From positions 62,001 through 126,000 of the forward strand of contig NZ_LIVZ01000009.1 in the NCBI RefSeq assembly GCF_001905845.1: a DNA stretch of 64,000 nucleotides, written 5' to 3'. A model generated the notes under the pieces. That model made no database searches, had not been told where the DNA came from, and worked only from the letters and a program-made list of their open reading frames with translations. The DNA is from Streptomyces sp. TSRI0107 (GTDB lineage: Bacteria; Actinomycetota; Actinomycetes; Streptomycetales; Streptomycetaceae). This document shows, piece by piece, positions 1-8,649 of this stretch; the first letter of the stretch is position 1; every line of letters begins with the position of its first letter. Made by a program: the position numbers and the translations under genes.

Positions 1-2380
1 TGGCGTGGCGGGCGGCGACCTCCTTGGCGATCACGTCGATGCCGACGCCGCCGATCTTGGAGGCGGTGCCGTTGAAGTACTTCTCGACGAAGGCCTCCTC
101 GAGGCCGACGGCCTCGAAGACCTGGGCGCCGCGGTAGGAGGCGACGGTCGAGATGCCCATCTTCGACATGACCTTCAGGACGCCCTTGCCGAGGGCGTAG
201 ATCAGGTTGCGGATGGCCTTCTCGGGCTCGATGCCGGGCAGGAAGGTGCCCGCGCGGACCAGGTCCTCGACGGACTCCATCGCCAGGTACGGGTTGACCG
301 CGGCGGCGCCGTAGCCGATCAGCAGGGCGACGTGGTGGACCTCGCGGACGTCACCGGCCTCGACCAGCAGGCCCACGTGGGTGCGCTGCTTGGTGCGGAT
401 GAGGTGGTGGTGGACGGCCGCGGTGAGCAGCAGCGACGGGATCGGCGCGTGCTCGGCGTCCGAGTGGCGGTCCGACAGGACGATCAGCCGGGCGCCGTTC
501 TCGATGGCGGCGTCGGCCTCGGCGCAGATCTCCTCGATGCGCGCGGCGAGGGCGTCACCGCCGCCGGAGACCCGGTACAGGCCGGAGAGGGTCGCGGCCT
601 TCATGCCGGGCATGTCGCCGTCGGCGTTGATGTGGATGAGCTTGGCCAGCTCGTCGTTGTCGATGACCGGGAAGGGCAGCACGACGGACCGGCAGGACGC
701 GGCGGTCGGGTCGAGCAGGTTGCCCTGCGGGCCCAGCGAGGAGCGCAGCGAGGTGACCAGCTCTTCGCGGATCGCGTCCAGCGGCGGGTTGGTGACCTGC
801 GCGAACAGCTGGGTGAAGTAGTCGAAGAGCAGCCGGGGGCGCTCGGAGAGGGCGGCGATCGGCGAGTCGGTGCCCATCGAACCGATCGGCTCGGCGCCGC
901 TCTTGGCCATGGGGGCCAGGATGACGCGCAGCTCCTCCTCGGTGTAGCCGAAGGTCTGCTGGCGGCGGGTGACCGAGGCGTGGGTGTGCACGATGTGCTC
1001 GCGCTCGGGCAGGTCGCCCAGCTCGATCTCGCCGGCTTCCAGCCATTCGGCGTAGGGCTGCTCGGCGGCGAGCTGCGCCTTGATCTCGTCGTCCTCGATG
1101 ATGCGGTGCTCGGCGGTGTCGACGAGGAACATCTTGCCGGGCTGGAGGCGGCCCTTGCGGACGACCTTGGCGGGGTCGATGTCGAGGACGCCGACCTCGG
1201 AGCCGAGCACGACGAGGCCCTCGTCGGTGACCCAGTAGCGGCCGGGGCGCAGACCGTTGCGGTCGAGCACGGCGCCGACCTGGGTGCCGTCGGTGAAGGT
1301 GACACAGGCCGGGCCGTCCCAGGGCTCCATCATCGTGGAGTGGTACTGGTAGAAGGCGCGCCGGGCCGGGTCCATGGAGTCGTGGTTCTCCCACGCCTCC
1401 GGGATCATCATCAGCACGGAGTGCGGCAGCGAACGGCCGCCGAGGTGCAGCAGCTCCAGGACCTCGTCGAAGGAGGCGGAGTCGGAGGCGTCCGGGGTGC
1501 AGATCGGGAAGACGCGGTCCAGCTCGCGCTCGCCGAACAGGTCCGAGACCAGCTGCGACTCGCGGGCGCGCATCCAGTTGCGGTTGCCCTTGACGGTGTT
1601 GATCTCACCGTTGTGCGCGACGAACCGGTACGGGTGGGCGAGCGGCCACGACGGGAAGGTGTTCGTGGAGAACCGGGAGTGCACGAGCGCGATCGCGGAG
1701 GCGAAGCGGCGGTCGGACAGGTCCGGGAAGAAGGGCTCCAGCTGGCCGGTGGTCAGCATGCCCTTGTAGACGATGGTCCGCGCGGACAGCGACGGGAAGT
1801 AGACGCCGACCTCGCGCTCGGCGCGCTTGCGCAGCGCGAACGCCTTGCGGTCCAGGGCGATGCCCGTGCTGGTGCCGTCGGCGACGAAGATCTGCCGGAA
1901 GGCGGGCATGGTCGAGCGGGCGGTGGCGCCGAGCAGGTCGGGGGCGACCGGGACCTCACGCCAGCCGAGGACGTCCAGGCCCTCCTCGCCGGCGATCGTC
2001 TCGATACGCGAGACGGCGTCGGCGGTGCCGTCCTCCGGCAGGAAGGCGGTGCCGACGGCGTAGGCGCCGGCCTCGGGCAGCTGGAATCCGGCCACCTCGC
2101 GGAAGAAGGCGTCCGGCACCTGCGACAGGATGCCCGCACCGTCGCCGGAGTCCGGCTCGGAGCCGGTGGCGCCGCGGTGCTCGAGGTTCCGCAGGACGGT
2201 GAGGGCCTGCTCGACCAGCGTGTGGGACGCCTCGCCGGTGAGGGTGGCGACGAAGCCGACGCCACAGGCGTCGCGCTCGTTGCGGGGGTCGTACATACCC
2301 TGCGCAGCAGGGCGAGCATCCATGAAGGACCAGTTCTGGCCATTCGCGGAGTGCTGGGACGGCTGGCGCGGCGTACGCAT
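1..2380 (-). CDS. gltB: Glutamate synthase (NADPH) large subunit, N-terminal part, cut by the left window edge
   Basis: Transfers the glutamine amide nitrogen to 2-oxoglutarate to make two glutamates, working with a small subunit (GltD) that would lie off the left edge. About 793 residues are visible. The class II glutamine amidotransferase domain begins at the DACGVGF motif near residue 37, whose cysteine is the expected nucleophile exposed after propeptide removal. It is followed by NLEHRGATGSEPDSGDGAG and by HSRFSTNTFPSWPLAHPYR, both typical of the GltB amidotransferase. The central domain and the start of the FMN-binding part follow, and the frame stays open to the edge. I chose ATG at 2380 because GGGAG lies about 6 bases upstream. 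An in-frame ATG at 2401 is possible, but its GGGAGG is about 13 bases away. Confident identification; only the exact start is uncertain. Confidence 0.95.
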   Translation of the reverse strand, partial: MRTPRQPSQHSANGQNWSFMDARPAAQGMYDPRNERDACGVGFVATLTGEASHTLVEQALTVLRNLEHRGATGSEPDSGDGAGILSQVPDAFFREVAGFQLPEAGAYAVGTAFLPEDGTADAVSRIETIAGEEGLDVLGWREVPVAPDLLGATARSTMPAFRQIFVADGTSTGIALDRKAFALRKRAEREVGVYFPSLSARTIVYKGMLTTGQLEPFFPDLSDRRFASAIALVHSRFSTNTFPSWPLAHPYRFVAHNGEINTVKGNRNWMRARESQLVSDLFGERELDRVFPICTPDASDSASFDEVLELLHLGGRSLPHSVLMMIPEAWENHDSMDPARRAFYQYHSTMMEPWDGPACVTFTDGTQVGAVLDRNGLRPGRYWVTDEGLVVLGSEVGVLDIDPAKVVRKGRLQPGKMFLVDTAEHRIIEDDEIKAQLAAEQPYAEWLEAGEIELGDLPEREHIVHTHASVTRRQQTFGYTEEELRVILAPMAKSGAEPIGSMGTDSPIAALSERPRLLFDYFTQLFAQVTNPPLDAIREELVTSLRSSLGPQGNLLDPTAASCRSVVLPFPVIDNDELAKLIHINADGDMPGMKAATLSGLYRVSGGGDALAARIEEICAEADAAIENGARLIVLSDRHSDAEHAPIPSLLLTAAVHHHLIRTKQRTHVGLLVEAGDVREVHHVALLIGYGAAAVNPYLAMESVEDLVRAGTFLPGIEPEKAIRNLIYALGKGVLKVMSKMGISTVASYRGAQVFEAVGLEEAFVEKYFNGTASKIGGVGIDVIAKEVAARHA

Positions 2381-2783
2381 CGGCTCTCCCGTCGTCGTCA
2401 TGTGGCTGGTGGTACCTCCCAGGCCCGAAAGGCTCTGGGGGAGCTGCCGAGGGACGACGTTGGCCCTCTGCGAGATCTGCGATGAGATCAAAATTTCGTG
2501 CAGGTTACATGATGGAGCGGTTCTCGGGAACCGGATACTCCGTTCCAGCATGCGGACACCGCGGTGGCGGCGAGTGCCGCGCTCGGCGGCGGAAAGTATG
2601 GGGGACCGGTGCGAACAGATCGGTGTCCGACGGCCCGAAGGCGGGGTCAGCAGCGTCGCTCACCCCGCGGTGCGCCGCGGGCGTCATTGCCCGCAGCGCT
2701 TACGGCTCATGCCCGCTGGTCACGTATCCGAAACCAACGAGTAACGGCTACTTATGCGGCCCATCGCATAAGTTCCAGCCGGG
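2381..2783. other. 403-bp gene-free leader/promoter region of gltB
   Basis: No convincing ORF is present; the open frames here lack ribosome binding sites and run into neighbours in the wrong frame. The region holds the gltB leader, a GlnR-like box at 2493-2508 and a small inverted repeat with arms CGGTTC (2518-2523) and GAACCG (2528-2533). The part next to the metal-transporter stop (about 2700-2783) shows nothing I recognise. Confidence 0.6.
2493..2508 (-). promoter_or_regulatory. Candidate GlnR half box upstream of gltB
   Basis: On the minus strand the sequence reads GTAAC, six bases, GAAAT. This matches one half of the Streptomyces GlnR consensus (gTnAc-n6-GaAAc). It lies about 90-110 bases upstream of the gltB start, a plausible operator position for the global nitrogen regulator. 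The second half-site, expected six bases on, is poor, so the call rests on one half box plus the nitrogen-assimilation context. Confidence 0.4.
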
Positions 2784-3515
2784 TCATCCTACGGCCACTC
2801 CGAACGCCATGCCCAGGACGTACGTCACACCGGCCGCCGCGCCACCCAGGGCGAGCTGCCGCAAACCGCTGAACCACCAGCTGCGCGCGGTCACCTTGGC
2901 CACCACCGCGCCGCACAGGAACAGCCCGAGCAGCGCCAGCAGCACGGCCGGCCACAGGGCGCTCGCCCCGAGCAGGTACGGCAGTACGGGAAGCAGGGCG
3001 CCCAGCGCGAAGGAGCCGAAGCTCGACACCGCGGCGACCATCGGCGACGGCAGGTCACCGGGGTCGATGCCCAGCTCCTCGCGGGCGTGGATCTCCAGGG
3101 CCTGCTCGGGATCCCTGGACAGCTGCCGGGCCACGTCCCGCGCCAGATCGGGATCCACGCCCCGGGACACGTACAGCGCGGCCAGCTCGGCCTCCTCGTC
3201 CTTGGGGTGCTTGCGCAGCTCGCGCCGCTCCACGTCCAGCTCCGCCTCGACCAGCTCGCGCTGGGAGGCCACGGACGTGTACTCGCCGGCCGCCATGGAG
3301 AACGCGCCGGCGGCGAGCCCCGCGAGCCCGCTCAGCACCACGGTGTGCTGACTCGCCGCACCGCCCGCGACACCGGTCATCAGAGCGAGGTTGGAGACCA
3401 GGCCGTCCATCGCGCCGAAGACGGCGGGGCGCAGCCAGCCGCCGTTGACGTCCCGGTGGGTGTGGTTGTCGCGGTGCGCCTCGTGCAGCGGCGCCTCGGT
3501 CTCGATGATGGCCAT
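2784..3515 (-). CDS. VIT1/CCC1-family divalent metal (Fe/Mn) transporter
   Basis: A 243-residue integral membrane protein of the vacuolar iron transporter family. These proteins move Fe2+ or Mn2+ across a membrane; in bacteria they are usually thought to export the metal. After a His-rich start (HEAHRDNHTHRD) comes the family hallmark MDGLVSNLALMTGV, then a helix pair with AAGAFSMAAGEYTSVASQRE. A cytoplasmic acidic helical segment (residues about 80-135, with DEEAELAALY and REELGIDP) follows; its glutamates form the metal-binding site in characterised members. Three further hydrophobic segments end the protein. It is monocistronic: the promoter side faces the divergent 3775 gene, and gltB follows only after 400 bases. 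An iron-box-like sequence lies upstream. Confidence 0.88.
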   Translation of the reverse strand: MAIIETEAPLHEAHRDNHTHRDVNGGWLRPAVFGAMDGLVSNLALMTGVAGGAASQHTVVLSGLAGLAAGAFSMAAGEYTSVASQRELVEAELDVERRELRKHPKDEEAELAALYVSRGVDPDLARDVARQLSRDPEQALEIHAREELGIDPGDLPSPMVAAVSSFGSFALGALLPVLPYLLGASALWPAVLLALLGLFLCGAVVAKVTARSWWFSGLRQLALGGAAAGVTYVLGMAFGVAVG

Positions 3516-3602
3516 GAGGGCCCCCCAGAAAGCTTATTTGGACTGCTTCTACTTTTCGACAACGCCCACGTTACGTCGCGAAATTCCCTCCCGCCAGCAA
3601 GG

Positions 3603-3621
3603 AAAGGCTGGGCTAACCTGC
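3603..3621. promoter_or_regulatory. Weak DmdR1/IdeR-like iron box upstream of the VIT-family gene
   Basis: The 19 bases matching AAAGGCTGGGCTAACCTGC agree with the actinobacterial iron-box consensus (TTAGGTTAGGCTCACCTAA) at 12 of 19 positions, including an intact right half GGCTnACCT. The site lies about 90 bases upstream of the transporter start, in the divergent intergenic region. The match is only partial, so this is a hypothesis supported mainly by the metal-transport context. Confidence 0.25.
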
Positions 3622-3774
3622 GGTTTTACCTCCTTCCGCTCAACCGTGCGAGGGCCTGCACATATGTCGACCGGGTGACGCTGAGCTGCCTGAGGCTGCG
3701 CCGCACACCGCGCCGGGGGACAGTTCCGCAAAGGGCTCCGCGCCGTCTCGGCGCCCTTGAGAGGAGAGGCCCGT

Positions 3775-4836
3775 ATGGCATCGATCGCCTGCACTCCCTC
3801 GGTCCCGGCGCCCGGCGACGCCGCCGAGTTCCGCGAACGGGCACGCGGCGCGCTGCTCGGGCTCGCCGTCGGGGACGCGCTCGGCGCGCCGGCCGAGAAC
3901 ATGAAGCCGTCGGAGATCCGCGCCCGCTGGGGCCGCATCACCGGCTACGTCACCGACACCCCGTCCGGCACGGACGACACCGAGTACGCGATCTTCTCGG
4001 GCCTCCTCCTGGCCCGGCACGGCTCCGCGCTCACCCCGGCCCATGTGGAGGCCGCCTGGCACGAGTGGATCGCCGACCGTGCCGAGGGCCCCTTCCGGGG
4101 CGCCGGCTTCAGCGAACGCGGCACCCTGGAGAACCTGCGCCGGGGCCTGGCCGCCCCCATCTCCGCCCAGCACCGGCACGCCTGGAGCGACGGTCTGGCC
4201 ATGCGCGCGGCCCCCTTCGGCGTCTTCGCGGCCGGCCGCCCCGCCGAAGCCGCCCGCCTGGTGGCGATCGACGGTTCCGTCAGCCACGACGGCGAGGGCA
4301 TCTACGGCGGCCAGGCCGTCGCCGCGGGCGTCGCGGCGGCGATGGCCGGCGCCCCGACGATCGCGGTGGTGGCCTCGGCCCTCGCCGTGGTCCCGGACGA
4401 CTCCTGGACGGCCCGGTCGCTGCGCCGGGCCGTGACCGTGGCCCACCGGGGCGAACGCGCGGTCCGCTCCGCGGTCGTCATCGGCGGCTACCCCTGGACC
4501 GACCTCGCCCCCGAGGCGGTGGCCCTGGCGTTCGGCGCGTACGCCGCCGCCGACGGCGACTTCAAGGAGGCCGTCCTGACCGCCGTCAACATGGGCCGCG
4601 ACGCCGACACCACGGCCGCGGTCGCGGGCGCCCTCGCCGGGGCGACCCAGGGCGTGTCGGCCATCCCCGCCGACTGGGCGTCGGCGATCGGCCCGGCCCG
4701 CGGCAGCTGCCTGCCGTCGATGGCGGGCCACCACGTCCTGGACGTGGCGGACCTGCTGACCGCGAAGACGACGGAGAGGGCGACGGACAGGGCGACGGAG
4801 ACGGTGACGGAGAAGACGCCGGAGGTGACGCGGTGA
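3775..4836 (+). CDS. ADP-ribosylglycohydrolase family protein, first of four paralogues
   Basis: A 353-residue member of the DraG/ARH fold, binuclear-metal hydrolases that remove ADP-ribose or related ribosyl groups. The N-terminal motif LLGLAVGDALGAPAE, the metal-ligand motif GTDDTEYA (about residue 64) and the second metal site GRDADTTAAVAGALAGA (about residue 275) are all intact, so catalysis is expected. The last 30 residues are a repetitive Thr/Glu/Lys/Asp-rich tail. I chose ATG at 3775 because AGGAGAGG sits about 6 bases upstream; a TTG at 3757 is in frame but overlaps that site. The stop overlaps the GTG of the next gene, so the genes are probably translationally coupled. The substrate is unknown: protein ADP-ribose, free ADP-ribosyl compounds or other N-ribosides are all possible. 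Confidence 0.85.
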   Translation: MASIACTPSVPAPGDAAEFRERARGALLGLAVGDALGAPAENMKPSEIRARWGRITGYVTDTPSGTDDTEYAIFSGLLLARHGSALTPAHVEAAWHEWIADRAEGPFRGAGFSERGTLENLRRGLAAPISAQHRHAWSDGLAMRAAPFGVFAAGRPAEAARLVAIDGSVSHDGEGIYGGQAVAAGVAAAMAGAPTIAVVASALAVVPDDSWTARSLRRAVTVAHRGERAVRSAVVIGGYPWTDLAPEAVALAFGAYAAADGDFKEAVLTAVNMGRDADTTAAVAGALAGATQGVSAIPADWASAIGPARGSCLPSMAGHHVLDVADLLTAKTTERATDRATETVTEKTPEVTR

Positions 4837-6104
4837 CGCCCCCGGCCCCGTGGGACGACGCAGCGGTTCTCCAGGACCGCCTGGAATCCGCACCCGCCGA
4901 CGGCGCGAGCCCCCCACTGGGGCCGCCCGCACCCGACGACGAAACCCGCACGGGCGGTGCGAGTGGGAGCGAACGGGCCGAAGGCGAAGCCGGGGCCCGG
5001 ATCGAAGGCCTCCTGCTCGGCCTCGCCGCAGGCGACGCCGCCGGCTGGCCCGCCGCCCGCCACCGCGCCGCCCGCATGCCCGACTGGACCCGCCGCCTCA
5101 CCCGCGAGCTGGACACCTTCGCCGAGCACAACGCGACCACCACGCTCCCCGTCCCCATCGCCCTGAACCAGCCCCCGGAACCCCTCCGCCTCGGCCCCTC
5201 CGACGACGCCGAGTGGGCGGCGTTCGCCGCCGAGGCGGTCCTGCGGGCCGGCGACGACACCGCCCTCGGCGACCTCAGCCGGGACCGCCGGATGCGCGCG
5301 GCGATCGACCTCACCTGGAACGCGGTCGCGAGCGAGGTCGCCGCGGCGGCGGAACGCGCCCCCGAGGTCGAGTCCGCCGTACTCCCGCTGCGCGCCCGCA
5401 TCTCGGTCCGGGCGGGTCTCGGCAACCTCGCCGCCGGCCTGCGTCCGCCCGCCACCGGCCACGACAACCCGCACTACTTCGACGACGCGGCCTGCGTCCG
5501 CGCCTGCGTGCTGGCCGTAGCGCACGCCGGCGACCCCCAGGGCGCCGCCGGCCTCGCCGAGTTCGACGCCCGCTACACCCAGGACGGCGACGGCGTGCAC
5601 GGCGCCCGCGCGATGGCCGCGGCGGTGGCCGTCGCGCTGACCGGCGCGGACCCGCGGGCCTGTGCGTCGGCGGCGCTCGCCGAACTGCCGGCGGAGACGG
5701 AGATCGGCCGCAACGCCCGGCACGCCCTGGCCCTGGCGGACGAGGCCGACGGCGCCTTCGCGCTGGTACCGCTGCTGGAGCACCAGATCGTCGACCACGT
5801 CTACAGCTACGGCATCGCCGCCGCCGAGACCGTCCCGGTGGCGCTGGCGCTCGCCGTCGCCGCGCGGGGCCGGATCGCCGAGGCGATCCCCGCGGCGGCC
5901 TGTCTGTCCCGGGTCGCCGACTCCGCCCCGGCCCTCGTCGGCGCCCTGACCGGAGCGCTGGGCGGCGGCGCGGCGGTCCCCGCGTCGTGGCGGGACGCCT
6001 GCCGGGTGCTGTCCGGCTGTGTGCTGCCCCGGCTCACCGGCACCGACCTGGTGGAACTCGCCGAACTCCTGGAAGCGGCACAACCGGCCCCTCCAGGAGG
6101 ATGA
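4833..6104 (+). CDS. ADP-ribosylglycohydrolase-like protein with a degenerate metal site, second paralogue
   Basis: A 423-residue paralogue of the preceding gene, starting at a GTG that shares its bases with that gene's TGA. The family start LLLGLAAGDAAGWPA appears near residue 60, after a low-complexity Pro/Gly-rich lead. The first metal motif is present as a variant (GPSDDAEWAAFA). The second metal motif, GRDxDT in neighbours, aligns with SRVADSAPALVGALTGALGG: the first aspartate is replaced by valine and the second is kept. It may therefore be a weakened enzyme, one with altered specificity, or a regulatory partner of its neighbours. The stop overlaps an ATG at 6101 and lies just before the next gene. 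Confidence 0.75.
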   Translation: MTPPAPWDDAAVLQDRLESAPADGASPPLGPPAPDDETRTGGASGSERAEGEAGARIEGLLLGLAAGDAAGWPAARHRAARMPDWTRRLTRELDTFAEHNATTTLPVPIALNQPPEPLRLGPSDDAEWAAFAAEAVLRAGDDTALGDLSRDRRMRAAIDLTWNAVASEVAAAAERAPEVESAVLPLRARISVRAGLGNLAAGLRPPATGHDNPHYFDDAACVRACVLAVAHAGDPQGAAGLAEFDARYTQDGDGVHGARAMAAAVAVALTGADPRACASAALAELPAETEIGRNARHALALADEADGAFALVPLLEHQIVDHVYSYGIAAAETVPVALALAVAARGRIAEAIPAAACLSRVADSAPALVGALTGALGGGAAVPASWRDACRVLSGCVLPRLTGTDLVELAELLEAAQPAPPGG

Positions 6105-6112
6105 TTCGGGGC

Positions 6113-7288
6113 ATGACGCCCAAAGGAGAAGAAAGCCGAGCGGAGTCCCTGGCCGAGCGGATCACCGGCGCACTGGTCGGCGCCGCCGTCGGCGACGCGC
6201 TCGGCGGCCCGGTGGAGGGCTACTCCCCCGACCAGATCCTCGAACGCCACGGCGGCCGCGTCCACGGCGTCGTCGGCCCCTGGAACGGCGACGCCTGGCG
6301 CACCGCCCGCCCCATCGCCCCGTACCACAAGGGCGACGGACACGTCACCGACGACACCTTGATGACCCACGCCCTGGTCCGGGTCTACGCCCGGGTCCGC
6401 GACCATCTGGACGCCTACGCGATCGCCGAGCACCTGGTCCCGGACCTGATGACGACACCGCGCTGGATCCCCGAACTGGAGGCCGAGGCACTGCCGTTGC
6501 ACCGCGTCTTCCTGGCGGAGAAATGGCTCGTGACGAGACTCCACTACGGCCATGCCGACCCGCGCGAGGCGGGCGTCGGCAACATCGTCAACTGCGGGGC
6601 CGCGATGTACATGGCGCCGGTCGGCCTGGTCAACGCGGCCCATCCGGCGGGCGCGTACGCGGAGGCGCTGGACGTCGCGGGCGCCCACCAGTCGTCGTAC
6701 GGCAGGGAGGCGGCCGGGGTCTTCGCGGCGGCGGTCGCCGCGGCCTGCGCCCCGGACGCGACCCCGGACTCGGTGGTGGCGGCCTGTCTGTCGCTGGCGA
6801 AGGACGGCACACGGACGGCGATCGAGCGGGTCTGCGAGACCGCCGCCCGGCACGGCGACTTCGAGTCGGCGCTGGTGCCGCTGCGGGAGGCGGTGGCCCC
6901 GTACGACACGGTGGGCCCCGACTACCGGGCCCCCTCCCTGGGCGCCCGCCGCCCCTCCCGGCTGCACGCGATCGAGGAACTGCCCATCGCGCTGGGCATG
7001 TTGCTGGTCGCGGACGGGGACTACCGGCACGCGGTCCTCGGGTCGGTCAACTACGGCCGTGACTGCGACTCCATCGCGACCATGGCCGGGGCGCTGGCCG
7101 GCGCGCTGGGCTCGCCGGTCCCGGAGGACTGGGCGAAGACGGTCGCCGAGGCCAGCCGCCTCGACCTGCACGAACCCGCCCGCGTCCTCACCGAGGTGAC
7201 CCGGGAGGTCTTCGCCCGTGACGTACGGCGCCGCCGCGACCACGAGGCGGCGTTCGCCGCGCTGGGAGGTGCCGGATGCTCCGACTGA
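6113..7288 (+). CDS. ADP-ribosylglycohydrolase family protein, third paralogue
   Basis: A 391-residue family member with intact catalytic signatures: ITGALVGAAVGDALGGPVEG near the N-terminus, GHVTDDTLMTHALV near residue 80, and NYGRDCDSIATMAGALAGAL near residue 315. A conserved GNIVNCGAAMYMAPVGLVNA segment lies between them. I favour ATG at 6113, 12 bases after an AGGAGG; ATG at 6101 directly abuts that site with no spacing. The gene ends 13 bases inside the next one. It differs clearly in sequence from the first two copies, so it probably handles a different substrate rather than being a recent duplicate. Confidence 0.85.
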   Translation: MTPKGEESRAESLAERITGALVGAAVGDALGGPVEGYSPDQILERHGGRVHGVVGPWNGDAWRTARPIAPYHKGDGHVTDDTLMTHALVRVYARVRDHLDAYAIAEHLVPDLMTTPRWIPELEAEALPLHRVFLAEKWLVTRLHYGHADPREAGVGNIVNCGAAMYMAPVGLVNAAHPAGAYAEALDVAGAHQSSYGREAAGVFAAAVAAACAPDATPDSVVAACLSLAKDGTRTAIERVCETAARHGDFESALVPLREAVAPYDTVGPDYRAPSLGARRPSRLHAIEELPIALGMLLVADGDYRHAVLGSVNYGRDCDSIATMAGALAGALGSPVPEDWAKTVAEASRLDLHEPARVLTEVTREVFARDVRRRRDHEAAFAALGGAGCSD

Positions 7289-8649
7289 CCTGGGTCCAGC
7301 CGGAGGACCTGCTCGGCCACGAACTCCGCCAGGCCGCCCTGGACGGCCGTGAGCCGTCGGCGATCGCCGAACGCTGGAAGGCGGCGGGCGGCTGCGAGGC
7401 CCCCGCCCGCGCCGGCGCCTCCCCCGAACCCGCGTCCCGCTATCTGCGTCTGCTCGCGGAGGACCTGCTCGACGAACTGGCCGACCTGCCCAGCAGGTTG
7501 GCGGACCAGGAACCGACCGACCTGGGCCGGATCACCGCCCTGTGCCCCGACTGGCCGTCCACGCCGACCACCGCACCCGCGCCTCCGGACGCCCTGCTCC
7601 CCCGGCTGCACGCCGCCTGGCTGGGCCGGGCCGTGGGCTGTCTGCTCGGCAAACCCGTCGAGAAGCTCCCCCTCGACGGCATCCGCCAGATCGCCCACGC
7701 CACCGGCAACTGGCCCCTCACCACGTACTTCACCGCCCGGGGCCTGCCCGACGACCTCGCCGCGAAGTACCCGTGGAACCGCCGCTCGGCCACCACCTCG
7801 CTCGCCGAGAACATCGACGGCATGCCCGAGGACGACGACCTCAACTACCCGCTGCTGAACCTGCTTCTGCTGCGCCGCCACGGCCGGGGCTTCACCACCG
7901 ACGACGTTGCCGCCCTCTGGCTCGACGCACTCCCCGCGGGCCGCGCCTTCACCGCCGAGCGCGTCGCCTACCGCAACCTGCTCTGCGGTCTGGAACCCCC
8001 GCGCACGGCCCGCCACCGCAACCCGTTCCGCGAGTGGATCGGCGCGCTGATCCGCGCCGACGTGCACGGCTGGACCAACCCCGGCGACCCGGCCCGCGCC
8101 GCCGCCCAGGCCCACCGCGACGCCACCCTCACCCACACCGCCAACGGGGTCTACGCGGCGATGTTCACGGCCGCCGTCATCGCCTGCGCCGCCACCGGGA
8201 CGTACGACGTCCACACCTGCCTGCGCACCGGCCTCACCGTGGTCCCGCCGCGCTCCCGGCTCGCCGGGGCCGTCCGCCACGCCGTCCGGCTGGCGCGGAC
8301 CACACCGGACTTCGACACGGTCGTGGACGAACTCCACGCCACCCACGCCGCCCGCCACCACTGGGTGCACGCCGTCCCCAACACCGCCCTGATCGCCGCC
8401 GCGCTCACCCACGCCGACGGCGACTTCACCGGCTCCGTGTGCCGCACGGTGTCCGGCGGCTGGGACACCGACTCCAACGGCGCCACGGCCGGCAGCGTCG
8501 CCGCCCTCCTCGCCGGGCACCCGGACGCCCTGCCCGAGCGCTGGACGGCCCCGCTGAAGAACCGCCTGGCCACCTCCGTCGCCGGGTTCGACGGCACCGG
8601 CTTCGACACCCTGGCCCAGCTCACCCTCCAGGAGGCAACCCGCCCATGA
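7276..8649 (+). CDS. ADP-ribosylglycohydrolase family protein, fourth and longest paralogue
   Basis: A 457-residue protein. The N-terminal 110 residues form an extension absent from the shorter copies, containing an acidic helix (LAEDLLDELADLPSRLADQE). The hydrolase domain then begins with AAWLGRAVGCLLGKPVEKLP. The first metal motif reads GMPEDDDLNYPLLNLLLL and the second SGGWDTDSNGATAGSVAALL; both are intact for the larger subfamily of this fold. ATG at 7276 follows GGAGGTGCCGG and overlaps the previous gene by 13 bases. Its stop lies four bases after the start of the kinase remnant at 8646. Substrate unknown; co-translation with the other copies suggests one pathway or complex. Confidence 0.83.
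   Translation: MLRLTWVQPEDLLGHELRQAALDGREPSAIAERWKAAGGCEAPARAGASPEPASRYLRLLAEDLLDELADLPSRLADQEPTDLGRITALCPDWPSTPTTAPAPPDALLPRLHAAWLGRAVGCLLGKPVEKLPLDGIRQIAHATGNWPLTTYFTARGLPDDLAAKYPWNRRSATTSLAENIDGMPEDDDLNYPLLNLLLLRRHGRGFTTDDVAALWLDALPAGRAFTAERVAYRNLLCGLEPPRTARHRNPFREWIGALIRADVHGWTNPGDPARAAAQAHRDATLTHTANGVYAAMFTAAVIACAATGTYDVHTCLRTGLTVVPPRSRLAGAVRHAVRLARTTPDFDTVVDELHATHAARHHWVHAVPNTALIAAALTHADGDFTGSVCRTVSGGWDTDSNGATAGSVAALLAGHPDALPERWTAPLKNRLATSVAGFDGTGFDTLAQLTLQEATRP

Noticed and set aside
5..2485. 826-residue open frame on the plus strand opposite gltB
   Set aside because: It is the mirror of a strongly conserved gltB in a high-GC genome, has no ribosome binding site and gives a repetitive Asp/Gly/Val/Arg protein typical of antisense frames.
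2505..2687. 60-residue minus-strand ORF in the gltB leader
   Set aside because: No ribosome binding site, no homology recognised, and its sequence overlaps the candidate GlnR box.
3087..4832. Long upstream extension of the second hydrolase frame
   Set aside because: The open frame continues far upstream but only as a shadow of the first hydrolase gene; the GTG at 4833 in the overlap is the sensible start.
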